41,607 nt of DNA from JBAXGW01 sp037139195 (lineage in GTDB: Bacteria; Bacteroidota; Bacteroidia; Bacteroidales; JAHJDW01): NCBI GenBank assembly GCA_037139195.1, contig JBAXGW010000037.1, positions 1-41,607 on the forward strand. Direction: 5' to 3'. A program made the translations under genes and the position numbers. Below, in pieces: positions 8,799-16,840 of this stretch. The notes below the pieces were generated by a model that was given only the letters and a program-made list of their open reading frames with translations, had not been told where the DNA came from and ran no database searches. The stretch's first letter is position 1, and each line of letters starts with the position of its first letter.

Positions 8799-10084
8799 TG
8801 GCAAAAGTACTAATGTTTGGATGGGAATTTCCACCTCATATTACTGGAGGACTTGGAACTGCATGCTATGGATTAACAAAAGGTTTGTTAACTCATGGAG
8901 ATGAAGTGGTTTTTGTTGTTCCAAAAGCTTTTGGTGATGAAGATTCTCATGTTGCAAGAATTTTAAATGCCAGTGATATTACTCTTAGTTTTTCTAAAGA
9001 AGACAAAAACGAAGTATGGAAAAAGTTGACCTATATTGAAATTAATTCAACTATGATTCCTTATGTTTCGCCTGAGGAGTTTGTTAAAGTTAAAAGCAGA
9101 GCATATTTAGACAAAACAATATATACAAAAGATATTTTTTCTGAACATTTTGAATTCTCAGGGAAATACGGTCCAGATTTGATGAAAGAAGTTGCTAGAT
9201 ATGCTCTTGTAGGAGCTAAAATAGCTGCGGAACAAGATTTTGATATAATTCATGCACACGATTGGCTTACTTACTCTGCTGGTGTTGCAGCAAAGCAAGT
9301 TAGTGGAAAACCATTAGTTGTTCATCTTCATGCTACAGAATTTGATCGTTCTGGGGAACATATAAATCAAGATGTATATAATATTGAACACATGGGAATG
9401 CATGCTGCTGATAAAGTTATTGCAGTTAGTAATTTAACAAGGCAGATTGCAATTGAAAGGTACGGCATTGACCCAAATAAAATTCATACAGTATATAATG
9501 CTGTTGAACCATCGGAAGCTGAAAGAGTTGTGTATTCAAGGCATGTAAAAGAAAAAGTTGTTACGTTCTTAGGTCGTGTTACCTTTCAAAAAGGACCAGA
9601 TTATTTTGTTGAGGCTGCTTACAAAGTTTTGCAAAAAGACCCAAACATTCGCTTTGTAATGGCTGGTAGCGGAGATATGCTAAATAGAATGATTAAACGA
9701 GTAGCTAAATTAGGAATTTCTACAAAGTTCCATTTTACTGGTTTTTTAAAAGGCGAGGAAGTGAATCACATGTTTTCAATAAGTGATGTTTATGTTATGC
9801 CATCAGTATCTGAGCCATTTGGAATTTCTCCTCTTGAAGCAATGAGATCAAATGTTCCAGTTATCATTTCAAAACAATCGGGTGTTGCCGAAATATTGCA
9901 TCATGCTATTAAAATAGACTTTTGGGATATTGATGCTATGGCTGATTCAATTTACGGACTGGTTCATTACCCAGCATTATCCAAAATGTTTATTCGGCAT
10001 GGAAAGTCTGAAGTAGATAATTTGAAATGGGAGAATGCTGCTTTTGAGGTTAGTAGAATTTATAAAGAAATGTTAAATCAATAA
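8798..10084 (+). CDS. GT4-type glycosyltransferase with starch-synthase-like N-terminus (probable glycogen synthesis)
   Basis: The protein has 428 residues and the GT-B fold. The N-terminus MFGWEFPPHITGGLG (residues 6-20) is the sugar-nucleotide/acceptor loop of starch-synthase-like enzymes. HAHDWLT is at 152-158. The C-terminal nucleotide-binding half has the EX7E retaining motif EPFGISPLE at 339-347, after the GRVTFQKGPDYF loop (259-270). It probably transfers glucose from a nucleotide sugar to a growing alpha-1,4-glucan in the cytoplasm. Whether the donor is UDP- or ADP-glucose cannot be read here. It overlaps the debranching gene by one base and is followed after 10 bases by the GH57 gene, so the three are one operon. 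It could instead act on another glycan, but its neighbours favour glycogen. Confidence 0.88.
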   Translation: MAKVLMFGWEFPPHITGGLGTACYGLTKGLLTHGDEVVFVVPKAFGDEDSHVARILNASDITLSFSKEDKNEVWKKLTYIEINSTMIPYVSPEEFVKVKSRAYLDKTIYTKDIFSEHFEFSGKYGPDLMKEVARYALVGAKIAAEQDFDIIHAHDWLTYSAGVAAKQVSGKPLVVHLHATEFDRSGEHINQDVYNIEHMGMHAADKVIAVSNLTRQIAIERYGIDPNKIHTVYNAVEPSEAERVVYSRHVKEKVVTFLGRVTFQKGPDYFVEAAYKVLQKDPNIRFVMAGSGDMLNRMIKRVAKLGISTKFHFTGFLKGEEVNHMFSISDVYVMPSVSEPFGISPLEAMRSNVPVIISKQSGVAEILHHAIKIDFWDIDAMADSIYGLVHYPALSKMFIRHGKSEVDNLKWENAAFEVSRIYKEMLNQ

Positions 10085-10094
10085 AATATACGAT

Positions 10095-11684
10095 ATGAGG
10101 GCTTTGTGTTTTTATTTTCAGGTTCATCAGCCATTCCGATTGAAAAAATATCGTTTTTTTGATATTGGTTCTGACCATCACTATTACGATGATTTTCAGA
10201 ATAAATATATAATGAATAGAGTTGCCAATAAATGCTATTTGCCAACCAATGAAGTTCTTCTGAATTTGATTAAAGAATATGGAAGACATTTTAAAGTTAG
10301 CTTTTCAATATCTGGTGTAGCACTCGAACAATTTGAATTATACAAACCAGAAGTTATTGATAGCTTCAGAGCGCTTGCTGATACTGGTTGTGTTGAGTTT
10401 ATAGCAGAAACTTATTCGCATTCATTATCGGCTTTAAAAAGCAAAACTGAATTTTTCAATCAAGTTGAAGCTCAGACAAAAAAAATTGAACGTTTATTTG
10501 GCGTAAAACCTGTAACTTTTAGAAATACCGAATTAATATATTCTGATGGCATAGGCGAAATGGTTGCAGAAATGGGTTACCAAACTCAGTTAACAGAAGG
10601 AGCAAAACAAGTATTAGGATGGAAAAGCCCTAATTTTTTATATTGTAATGCAATTAATCCCAAATTAAAGCTATTGTTAAAGAATTTTCAGCTTAGCGAT
10701 GATATAGCATTCCGTTTTTCGCAACAATCGTGGGGCGAGTGGCCGCTTACTACAGAAAAATGGGTTAGTTGGCTAAATAACATCGATTCAAGAGAAGAAG
10801 TAGTAAATCTTTTTATGGATTACGAAACTTTTGGAGAACACCAATGGCCAGAAACGGGGATTTTTGAATTTATGAAAGCTTTACCATCAAGAGTTCTGGG
10901 ATATTCTGATTTTAAGTTTAAAACACCTTCTGAAGTATCTCAACTATTACAACCTGTTGCAGCTATTAATGTTCCGCATCCAATTTCGTGGGCAGATGAG
11001 GAACGAGATTTAACGGCATGGCTTGGCAATGAACTCCAAGATGAGGCATTTAACCATCTATATTCATTAGAAGAAAAAATCAGAAAATGTTCTGACGAAA
11101 GACTTATTAGAGATTGGCGATTGCTTCAAACAAGTGATCATTTTTATTATATGTGCACTAAGTTTTTCTCTGATGGTGATGTTCATAAATATTTCAATCA
11201 CTACGACACACCTTACGATGCATTTATGAATTATATGAATGTATTGTCTGACTTTATAATTCAGCTTGACAATAGTTCAAATTTTAATCCATTACCATAT
11301 AAAACGGATAATATTGACTCCATCATTGAAAAAGCAATAAAACTTATTGAAAAAGATATTATTGAAACTTCAGTTAAAATAGATTCCAATGAAATCTGTG
11401 AAGAAGAGAAATCAGTAAAACGATTAAAAAAACTTGAACTTAAAAATATTAAAGATTTCAGCAATTATAAAATAAAGAAAATTATAAAAGAAATTGATTT
11501 AAATATCCTCTCTCATTCTTTAAAAGGAATGCCGCAAATTGTAAAAGATTGCTTTCTTGATAATTTAGGTAAAAATGCAAAAAAAGAAGTGGAAGAAAAA
11601 ATTGCCTCGATGGTAAAAGTGGGCAAAGATGTTATTGAAGAATACAGGATAGTACTTCTAGAAGTAATGGAAAAACACAGATAA
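10095..11684 (+). CDS. GH57-family alpha-amylase/glucanotransferase
   Basis: The protein has 529 residues, with no signal peptide, so it is likely cytoplasmic. GH57 conserved regions are visible in order: HQPFR (residues 11-15), SGVALEQ (73-79), FRNTELIYSDG with Glu146 in the place of the nucleophile, and MDYETFGEHQW with Asp242 as the likely acid/base. The catalytic part ends near residue 400. The last ~130 residues are Lys/Glu-rich and helical, an extension of unknown role. The family cleaves or rearranges alpha-1,4-glucan, which fits with the debranching enzyme and glycosyltransferase directly upstream. The last five codons are also the left arm of a 25-bp perfect stem that forms the terminator. 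Confidence 0.9.
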   Translation: MRALCFYFQVHQPFRLKKYRFFDIGSDHHYYDDFQNKYIMNRVANKCYLPTNEVLLNLIKEYGRHFKVSFSISGVALEQFELYKPEVIDSFRALADTGCVEFIAETYSHSLSALKSKTEFFNQVEAQTKKIERLFGVKPVTFRNTELIYSDGIGEMVAEMGYQTQLTEGAKQVLGWKSPNFLYCNAINPKLKLLLKNFQLSDDIAFRFSQQSWGEWPLTTEKWVSWLNNIDSREEVVNLFMDYETFGEHQWPETGIFEFMKALPSRVLGYSDFKFKTPSEVSQLLQPVAAINVPHPISWADEERDLTAWLGNELQDEAFNHLYSLEEKIRKCSDERLIRDWRLLQTSDHFYYMCTKFFSDGDVHKYFNHYDTPYDAFMNYMNVLSDFIIQLDNSSNFNPLPYKTDNIDSIIEKAIKLIEKDIIETSVKIDSNEICEEEKSVKRLKKLELKNIKDFSNYKIKKIIKEIDLNILSHSLKGMPQIVKDCFLDNLGKNAKKEVEEKIASMVKVGKDVIEEYRIVLLEVMEKHR

Positions 11685-11722
11685 AAAAAGGAGCTTCGCT
11701 CCTTTTTTTATCTGTGTTTTTC
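11670..11722. terminator. Very long perfect-stem terminator overlapping the GH57 stop
   Basis: Bases 11670-11694 pair without mismatch with 11698-11722, a 25-bp stem with a 3-base loop (TTC). The inner GGAGC/GCTCC core is flanked by seven A/T pairs, giving a classic U-tract on either strand. The left arm includes the last codons and the TAA of the GH57 gene. It could stop transcription from the left and also transcripts of trxB arriving from the right. Confidence 0.88.
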
Positions 11723-11766
11723 TTCATTCGATTTGCAAATCCCTGTTAACTAGTGTTTGTATATAA

Positions 11767-11904
11767 ACTCAGAATCTTGTTTATAAAGTTCGAGAGCTAG
11801 GCGAAGGAAATGTTGAAAACCAAGGAGTATACATAAGTAAATGCGATGAACTGATCGAGAGTCGAATTGACTGTTTTCAATACGACGACAACGAAGTTAT
11901 CTGA
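11767..11904 (+). pseudogene. Orphan coding-like remnant without a start codon
   Basis: Between the GH57 terminator and trxB there is a 45-codon open stretch, bounded upstream by TAA (11764-11766) and ended by TGA (11902-11904), with no ATG. Its translation (for example KVRELGEGNVENQG and YISKCDELIESRID) has normal-looking composition, and the DNA is richer in G and C than the flanks. It may be the tail of a decayed gene. Alternatively it may be a piece of a structured RNA, such as a group II intron fragment, given the GA-rich runs. I do not recognise the sequence. Confidence 0.3.
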
Positions 11905-11919
11905 CTATATAGACAGGCA

Positions 11920-12858
11920 TTAACTAGCCAAAAATCTTTCTGCTTCAATAGCAGCCATGCATCCAGTTCCAGCAGCAGTAATTGCTTGTCGGTAATGATG
12001 ATCTTGAACATCGCCTGCAGCAAATACACCCAAAATATTTGTTTGAGTTGTTCCTGGTTTTGTAATTATATATCCTGTTTCGTCTAATTCAATTTGCCCT
12101 TTAAATATTTCGGTGTTAGGTTGATGTCCAATTGCTACAAAGAATCCTTCTATTTCAATATTTTTATCTTCACCTGTTTTTAAATTTTTTACAACAGCAT
12201 GAGTAATACTTTTGCTAAATCCTTCTTTTTTTCCTACAATTTCTTTAGTTGACGAATTCCATAAAACTTCAATATTAGAAGTGTCTGCAACTCTTTTTTG
12301 CATGGCTTTAGAAGCTCTAAGCTCGTCTCTTCTAACAATTAGATATACCTTTTCGCAAAGGTTAGATAGATAAGTTGCTTCCTCTGCAGCAGTATCGCCG
12401 CCGCCAACAACTGCAACTCTTTTCCCTTTATAGAAAAACCCATCACATGTAGCACAAGCCGAAACACCATAACCATTATATTCTTTTTCAGATTCTAAAC
12501 CAAGCCATTTTGCTGTTGCACCAGTAGCAATAATAATAGTTTCGGCTTCAATAGTTTTTCCATCGTCGGTATTTGCGATAAAAGGACGTTTTGACAAATC
12601 AACACTATTAATTATACCCCATCTAATATCTGCTCCAAAACGTTCGGCTTGCTGTTTTATATCTTCCATTAGTTCTGGTCCTGAAATGCCTTTTGGATAA
12701 CCAGGAAAGTTTTCAACTTCGGTTGTAATAGTTAATTGACCACCTGGTTGAAGTCCTTGATAAAGAATTGGCTTTAAATCTGCTCTCGAAGCATAAATTG
12801 CAGACGTGTAACCAGCAGGTCCAGAGCCTATAATTAAGCATTTTGTTTTTTTAGTCAT
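11920..12858 (-). CDS. trxB: Thioredoxin reductase (NADPH)
   Basis: The protein has 312 residues, standard for the low-molecular-weight bacterial enzyme. The FAD-binding GxGxxG (IIGSGPAGYTSAIYA) is at residues 9-23. The redox-active dithiol CATC is at 135-138. The NADPH-binding GGGDTAAEEA follows at about 152-161, and the C-terminal FAD motif AAGDVQDHHYRQAITAAGTG closes the protein. It reduces thioredoxin with NADPH in the cytoplasm. It is transcribed on the minus strand and converges on the glucan operon, so the long stem at 11670-11722 may serve both. I found no clear TTTG/TAnnTTTG promoter between its start and the tRNA gene. Confidence 0.97.
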   Translation of the reverse strand: MTKKTKCLIIGSGPAGYTSAIYASRADLKPILYQGLQPGGQLTITTEVENFPGYPKGISGPELMEDIKQQAERFGADIRWGIINSVDLSKRPFIANTDDGKTIEAETIIIATGATAKWLGLESEKEYNGYGVSACATCDGFFYKGKRVAVVGGGDTAAEEATYLSNLCEKVYLIVRRDELRASKAMQKRVADTSNIEVLWNSSTKEIVGKKEGFSKSITHAVVKNLKTGEDKNIEIEGFFVAIGHQPNTEIFKGQIELDETGYIITKPGTTQTNILGVFAAGDVQDHHYRQAITAAGTGCMAAIEAERFLAS

Positions 12859-12944
12859 GATATTTTTTGTTAATGTTTTTTTAAGTTTTGTAAATTTGAA
12901 TGCAATTTAATAAAAAAAACAATAAAAATGACCAATAATTTAAC

Positions 12945-12974
12945 TTGTTTTTTATTTTAATTAACGTAAATTTG
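12945..12974 (+). promoter_or_regulatory. Promoter of tRNA-Pro
   Basis: TTG (12945-12947), a 19-base spacer and a perfect TAAATTTG (12967-12974) end 11 bases before the mature 5' end of the tRNA. This is a good match to the phylum's primary sigma consensus. Confidence 0.7.
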
Positions 12975-12985
12975 CACAAATAAAT

Positions 12986-13059
12986 CGGGCTGTGGCGCAG
13001 TTGGCTAGCGTGCTTGTCTGGGGGGCAAGAGGTCGGAAGTTCGAGTCTTCTTAGCCCGA
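12986..13059 (+). tRNA. tRNA-Pro (anticodon GGG)
   Basis: It is 74 nt long with a full cloverleaf. The acceptor is CGGGCTG/TAGCCCG (one G-U pair) with discriminator A, and the D-arm is GCGC...GCGT. The anticodon stem CTTGT/GCAAG closes loop CTGGGGG, with anticodon GGG at 13020-13022. The T-arm is GGAAG/CTTCT around TTCGAGT. The encoded 3' end reads ACA rather than CCA, so CCA must be added after transcription. Its own promoter lies upstream and a terminator begins 13 bases downstream. Confidence 0.96.
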
Positions 13060-13072
13060 CATTTTGAACATT

Positions 13073-13101
13073 AAGAGACATTGTTTTAAGTGTCTCTTTT
13101 T
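13073..13101 (+). terminator. Terminator of tRNA-Pro
   Basis: AAGAGACA (13073-13080) pairs with TGTCTCTT (13091-13098) around a 10-base loop, followed by T residues. Confidence 0.8.
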
Positions 13102-13172
13102 CTGTTTTTATACCACCTTCAATTATTTACATACTAAAACAAGTAAATTAAGAATTTTAAACACTTTTTTTT

Positions 13173-13202
13173 TTTGTAATAACAATAATTATCCTATTTT
13201 TG
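13173..13202 (+). promoter_or_regulatory. Promoter of the sialidase-like T9SS protein
   Basis: TTTG (13173-13176), an 18-base spacer and TATTTTTG (13195-13202) match both consensus elements. The ATG at 13256 leaves a leader of roughly 50 nt. Confidence 0.65.
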
Positions 13203-13255
13203 TCATTGAAGAAATTACACTCAAAAACTATTGTTAAACTAAATTAAAAAAGAAC

Positions 13256-15139
13256 ATGAAGAAAACATTACTTTTTAGTATTGCTTTATGTTTTGGAGTT
13301 TTTGCTCAAGCTCAAACCCAAACCATTAAGGTTCCTGCTTCACTAAGGAATCAAGCAGTTAAAAGACCAGTTAGAAACGCAGTTGACATGCCAACTAATT
13401 TATCTAAGGCTTCAAACCCTTCGGTTAATTCACAGGCTGCAATTTCAGACAGTAAAATCGGAAGCACTGTTTATGATTTACAAACTAATCAAGCTATTCA
13501 AAACCGCATTGTAAGATGGTCGGATGGTACTATTGCTGCTACTTGGACTCAAGGCAACGCTTCAACTTCTTATGCTGACAGAGGAACTGGTTATAATTAT
13601 TTTGACGGAAATAATTGGGCTGCAATACCAACTGCTAGGATTGAAAGCAACAGAACTGGTTGGCCTTCAATTTGTAAATTTGGAGCTAATGGTGAAATAA
13701 CAGCTAGTCATAATGGTGCAACAGGTTTAGAAATATGCAAACGTACTACTAAAGGTACTGGTGCTTGGACTCAAACATTATTAACTGGACCTACTGGCTC
13801 AGCTGCTACAGGAACACCAATGTTATGGCCTCGTATGATTACTAATGGTCCAAACAACGATAATATTCATATTATTGCTTGTACTGATCCAGGTACTTCT
13901 ACTGCTCCTTTCCTTTATAAAGGACAAACTTGTGCTTTGCTTTATTCAAGATCTACTGACGGTGGTGCAACTTGGGATAAACAAGGTGTGGTATTATCTC
14001 AATTAGATTCTAACTTTTATAAAGGATTTGGTGGAGACTCTTATGCTTGGGCAAATCCTATTGGAGACACCATAGCTTTCGTTCTAGGCGACAATTGGGT
14101 TGACGGTATTTTAATGAAATCAACTGACAATGGTAATACTTGGACTAAAACTGTTTTCTTTCAACATCCATATCAAAAATGGACTGATGCAGTATTGACA
14201 CCAGATACTCCTTATGTAGTTGATGGCGCTATGAATGTAGCTTTAGATCCTCAAGGAAAAGCTCATGTGTTTTTTGGATTCCAAAGAGTTTTAAACACAA
14301 CTGCAAATGATAATCTAACATCATATTTCCCTTATATTGATGGTATGGGCTATTGGAAAGAAGGACAACCTGCTGTTACTGATTTAAACCCTTCAACTGC
14401 TCCTTGCTTAATTGCTGCTATGCTTGATGAAAACGGAAATGGAACTAATGATATGGTTCTTCCTGCTGCTACAAGTGACCCTGCTTCAGTTGGACAATAC
14501 TATATTTCATTAACTAGTATGCCTTATGCTACTATTGATGCACAAGGTGGAATTTATTTAACTTATTCTTCTGTATCAGAAACAAAAAACAATGGTACTC
14601 AAAATTACAGACGTTTATGGGCTAAAAAATCTACAGACGGTGGTACAACTTGGTCGAACCCAACTGATTTAGTTGCAGATCCAATACATGATTTTGATGA
14701 GTGTGTATATGCTTCTATGGCTAGAGACGAAGATAGTAAATTGCATATTGTTTATCAAGCAGATTCAGAACCAGGACAAAGTTTAAATACTGTTGAAGCT
14801 GATGCTCCAGGACCAAATGATATAAGATATTTATCTGTTACCAAAGACGAAATTGGTGCAAGCATAGGCATAAATGAAGTAAAAACTATTTCAAGTACTA
14901 AAATTTATCCTAACCCAACTAGCGAAAATGCTTCTTTAGCAATTAGCATGAAATCAAATGCAGAGCTTACTGTTTCTATTGTTAATTTAATGGGACAAGT
15001 TGTTAAAAGCGTTAATTACAATGCTACAACTGGTTTAAATGTTCTTGATTTAAATGCCAATAGCCTTACTGCTGGTATTTATTTAATTCGCGTACAAAAC
15101 GGAAAAGAATTATCAACTCAAAAACTTATCGTAAGATAA
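13256..15139 (+). CDS. Secreted sialidase-like (Asp-box/BNR) protein with type A T9SS sorting domain
   Basis: The protein has 627 residues. The signal peptide (MKKTLLFSIALCFGVFAQAQ) covers 1-20. The body is beta-rich with three Asp-box motifs of the form S-x-D-x-G-x-T-W at about residues 233, 289 and 459 (STDGGATW, STDNGNTW, STDGGTTW), as in six-bladed propellers of the sialidase/BNR superfamily. The arginine triad of true sialidases cannot be confirmed by eye, so enzymatic activity is not claimed. From about residue 549 (KIYPNPTSENASLAI) to the C-terminal KLIVR is a type A T9SS sorting domain, so the protein should be exported and perhaps anchored at the cell surface. It is a single-gene unit with a good promoter upstream and a strong terminator downstream. 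Confidence 0.88.
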   Translation: MKKTLLFSIALCFGVFAQAQTQTIKVPASLRNQAVKRPVRNAVDMPTNLSKASNPSVNSQAAISDSKIGSTVYDLQTNQAIQNRIVRWSDGTIAATWTQGNASTSYADRGTGYNYFDGNNWAAIPTARIESNRTGWPSICKFGANGEITASHNGATGLEICKRTTKGTGAWTQTLLTGPTGSAATGTPMLWPRMITNGPNNDNIHIIACTDPGTSTAPFLYKGQTCALLYSRSTDGGATWDKQGVVLSQLDSNFYKGFGGDSYAWANPIGDTIAFVLGDNWVDGILMKSTDNGNTWTKTVFFQHPYQKWTDAVLTPDTPYVVDGAMNVALDPQGKAHVFFGFQRVLNTTANDNLTSYFPYIDGMGYWKEGQPAVTDLNPSTAPCLIAAMLDENGNGTNDMVLPAATSDPASVGQYYISLTSMPYATIDAQGGIYLTYSSVSETKNNGTQNYRRLWAKKSTDGGTTWSNPTDLVADPIHDFDECVYASMARDEDSKLHIVYQADSEPGQSLNTVEADAPGPNDIRYLSVTKDEIGASIGINEVKTISSTKIYPNPTSENASLAISMKSNAELTVSIVNLMGQVVKSVNYNATTGLNVLDLNANSLTAGIYLIRVQNGKELSTQKLIVR

Positions 15140-15162
15140 AAAAAAATAAAATTATCTAAAGG

Positions 15163-15200
15163 GAGGCTGTCCGAAAAGTTTTGGACAGCCTCTTTTTTTT
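15163..15200 (+). terminator. Strong intrinsic terminator
   Basis: GAGGCTGTCC (15163-15172) pairs perfectly with GGACAGCCTC (15183-15192), with possible further A-T pairing inside, followed by eight T residues. It marks the left limit of the accessory gene array. Confidence 0.92.
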
Positions 15201-15229
15201 TAACCGGACAACAATGAAATTAAATAAAG

Positions 15230-15376
15230 AGTCGAAATATTATAGGTGTAAAATTAATGCATGTTCGACTAATACCCGATTCATATCCGGATTACATAGG
15301 GTTGAAGTAGCACCTATTTATTAGTTGATAAAACCACCAACTAAGTTAATTAAGCCGTTTGTTTTATATTTCGACT
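15230..15376 (+). other. Nested inverted-repeat element in a 406-bp non-coding stretch
   Basis: The 15201-15606 interval holds no gene. Within it, AGTCGAAATAT (15230-15240) is an exact inverted copy of ATATTTCGACT (15366-15376). Inside, TAGGTG (15243-15248) pairs with CACCTA (15311-15316), and TTAGTTG (15321-15327) pairs with CAACTAA (15338-15344). Together these make a closing stem with two internal arms, a layout expected of a structured RNA or of a small non-autonomous mobile element with terminal inverted repeats. No target-site duplication is obvious. Identity unknown. Confidence 0.45.
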
Positions 15377-15436
15377 ATTTTGGTTTCGCTTCGCCAAGCA
15401 CATTGTGGTTGTAAAAAAGAATATTTAAATATTTTT

Positions 15437-15515
15437 GTTAAAATAACTGAAATACATTGATGATTTTGTAAATAGGTTAATTTTTTTTATACATTTGGGG
15501 GATAAATGAAGTATG
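15437..15515 (+). repeat. Promoter-bearing module, copy 1
   Basis: This 79-bp segment is repeated with high identity at 16761-16840. The shared core runs from AAAATAACTGAAATA through GATTTTGTAAATAGG to TACATTTGG and AGTATG. It ends 91 bases before the ATG at 15607. A perfect 10-bp palindrome GACATATGTC (15515-15524) follows at the boundary and is not in the second copy. Confidence 0.85.
15465..15497 (+). promoter_or_regulatory. Promoter in module copy 1
   Basis: TTTG (15465-15468), a 21-base spacer and TACATTTG (15490-15497). The predicted leader to the ATG at 15607 is about 100 nt and contains the palindrome at 15515-15524. Confidence 0.65.
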
Positions 15516-15606
15516 ACATATGTCGTATAAAGGCTGGCAAAATAGCTTTGTTTGTATCGTAAATTCATACATAAGCCCTACATGAAATTGCAAACGAAGA
15601 TACTAA

Positions 15607-16254
15607 ATGAAAAAAATACTAATAATTAACAGAATACTATTTTTCTTGTCATTCTTTTTGCCATTTGTTATATTGCCACACTGTGAAGGGTCATCCGAGA
15701 TGGAAAAGAAAGCTAAACATAAAGCATTTCAAGATTCTGTTCATATTGCTGATTCTTTGAAATATGACGCCCATATTCTGAATTTAAAAAATAATGTAGC
15801 AATTGTTGCATCAGATTCATTAAATAATTTTTCAAACTTGACAAAACACACTGAAAATATTGATGTAAAAAAAGAAACAAAACCGGTTTTAATTGAGATT
15901 CATGAATTTTTTAAATGTCCAACTGAATATTCAATAAGTGGTTATGGTCTAGCTTACGTATTTGTAGTAGGTTTTAAATTGAAATTGGTTAATATAATTG
16001 GACTTGTATTTTCATTGAGTTTCTTGTTTTCTTTTGTTGGAATTATCCTATTGTTTAAAAACCATAGACACAGAATTCAAACTATAGTGCCTTTAATTTC
16101 CTTTGCAGCATTTATTGTTTTTTTGAGTTATATGTTTGTGGTAGATAAAATAACTTTAGAGGAGATTTTATGGGGTTTATGGGTAAGTTTAACTTTAAGT
16201 TTGACTAATGTGATAATAACAATAATAAGGAAAAACAGAGATAGGTCTAGTTAG
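15607..16254 (+). CDS. Hypothetical membrane protein with four predicted TM segments
   Basis: The protein has 215 residues and I do not recognise the family. Hydrophobic segments lie at about residues 6-24, 120-142, 152-173 and 183-203. The polar 30-115 segment between the first two (rich in K, D, N) would form a periplasmic or cytoplasmic loop. The C-terminal tail is basic (IRKNRDRSS). The start ATG has no strong ribosome-binding site, as is common in this phylum, and it lies about 110 bases after a consensus promoter in a module duplicated upstream of the gene at 16930. It is the first of six unrelated same-strand genes in the cassette-like region. The next gene follows after 63 bases without a visible promoter, so the two may be co-transcribed. 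Confidence 0.7.
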   Translation: MKKILIINRILFFLSFFLPFVILPHCEGSSEMEKKAKHKAFQDSVHIADSLKYDAHILNLKNNVAIVASDSLNNFSNLTKHTENIDVKKETKPVLIEIHEFFKCPTEYSISGYGLAYVFVVGFKLKLVNIIGLVFSLSFLFSFVGIILLFKNHRHRIQTIVPLISFAAFIVFLSYMFVVDKITLEEILWGLWVSLTLSLTNVIITIIRKNRDRSS

Positions 16255-16317
16255 GCGTAATAAGGACTACTAGCCCCAGCATAAACTATTGCATCCACAG
16301 TAATTTCTAAACTTAAG

Positions 16318-16614
16318 ATGAAACTACCAATAGACATAGAAAGAAAAATTGACCAGCTTTTCATTGATTTGGAAGACAAGCAAGAAGTGAAAAAAATAAT
16401 TCTGCGTTTATGGTCAACAAACCTCAATGTAGGTGAAGAACAACTGGTAAGAAGTATTTTGACAATTTCTAATGGTAATACCCAAAAACTAAGAGATATA
16501 ATTAAAGACTTATATGTCGACCCAAGAGATGTAATTATGACAGCTGAATGTCTTGCTGGGAATCCTGGTCATTACTTTATTCCAACCTTTGACGAAATTG
16601 AAAATGGGAAATAA
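16318..16614 (+). CDS. Small conserved-looking protein, unknown function
   Basis: The protein has 98 residues. It is soluble and mixed helical with balanced charge, with no signal peptide or membrane segment. Regions such as KKIILRLWSTNLNVGEEQLVRSIL look like amphipathic helices, and the end contains AECLAGNPGHYFIPTFDEIE. I know no family for it. Regular codon use, an ATG start and a position 63 bases after the previous gene on the same strand support a real gene. No own promoter was found. Confidence 0.6.
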   Translation: MKLPIDIERKIDQLFIDLEDKQEVKKIILRLWSTNLNVGEEQLVRSILTISNGNTQKLRDIIKDLYVDPRDVIMTAECLAGNPGHYFIPTFDEIENGK

Positions 16615-16760
16615 CTGGTGATAATAATCAATTGAAAGCCTTGAAAATAAAATTGGTATGCGATGAATTCAGAGTAAAGACTTATTTTTAATTAAGACTG
16701 CAGAATTTGCAAGTTAGAAACGTCGCACAAATTGTTGCTAACTAAGTCAGACTTGACCCA

Positions 16761-16840
16761 GTTTAAAATAACTGAAATAAATATCTGATTTTGTAAATAG
16801 GTTAATTTTTTTTATACATTTGGAGAATAAATAAAGTATG
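16761..16840 (+). repeat. Promoter-bearing module, copy 2
   Basis: Second copy of the segment at 15437-15515. It lies 89 bases before the ATG at 16930, almost the same distance as copy 1 from its gene, although the two downstream genes are unrelated. Confidence 0.85.
16790..16822 (+). promoter_or_regulatory. Promoter in module copy 2
   Basis: TTTG (16790-16793), a 21-base spacer and TACATTTG (16815-16822), identical in layout to copy 1. Confidence 0.65.

Noticed and set aside
12881..13081. A 66-codon minus-strand open frame overlapping tRNA-Pro (with RRLELPTSCPPDKHASQLRHSP-like content)
   Set aside because: This is the familiar spurious translation of the antisense of a tRNA gene; the cloverleaf on the plus strand explains the sequence fully.
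13256..15139. Annotating the 627-residue protein as an active sialidase
   Set aside because: Asp-boxes are structural and occur in many propellers; the catalytic Arg triad and Tyr/Glu pair could not be identified by eye.
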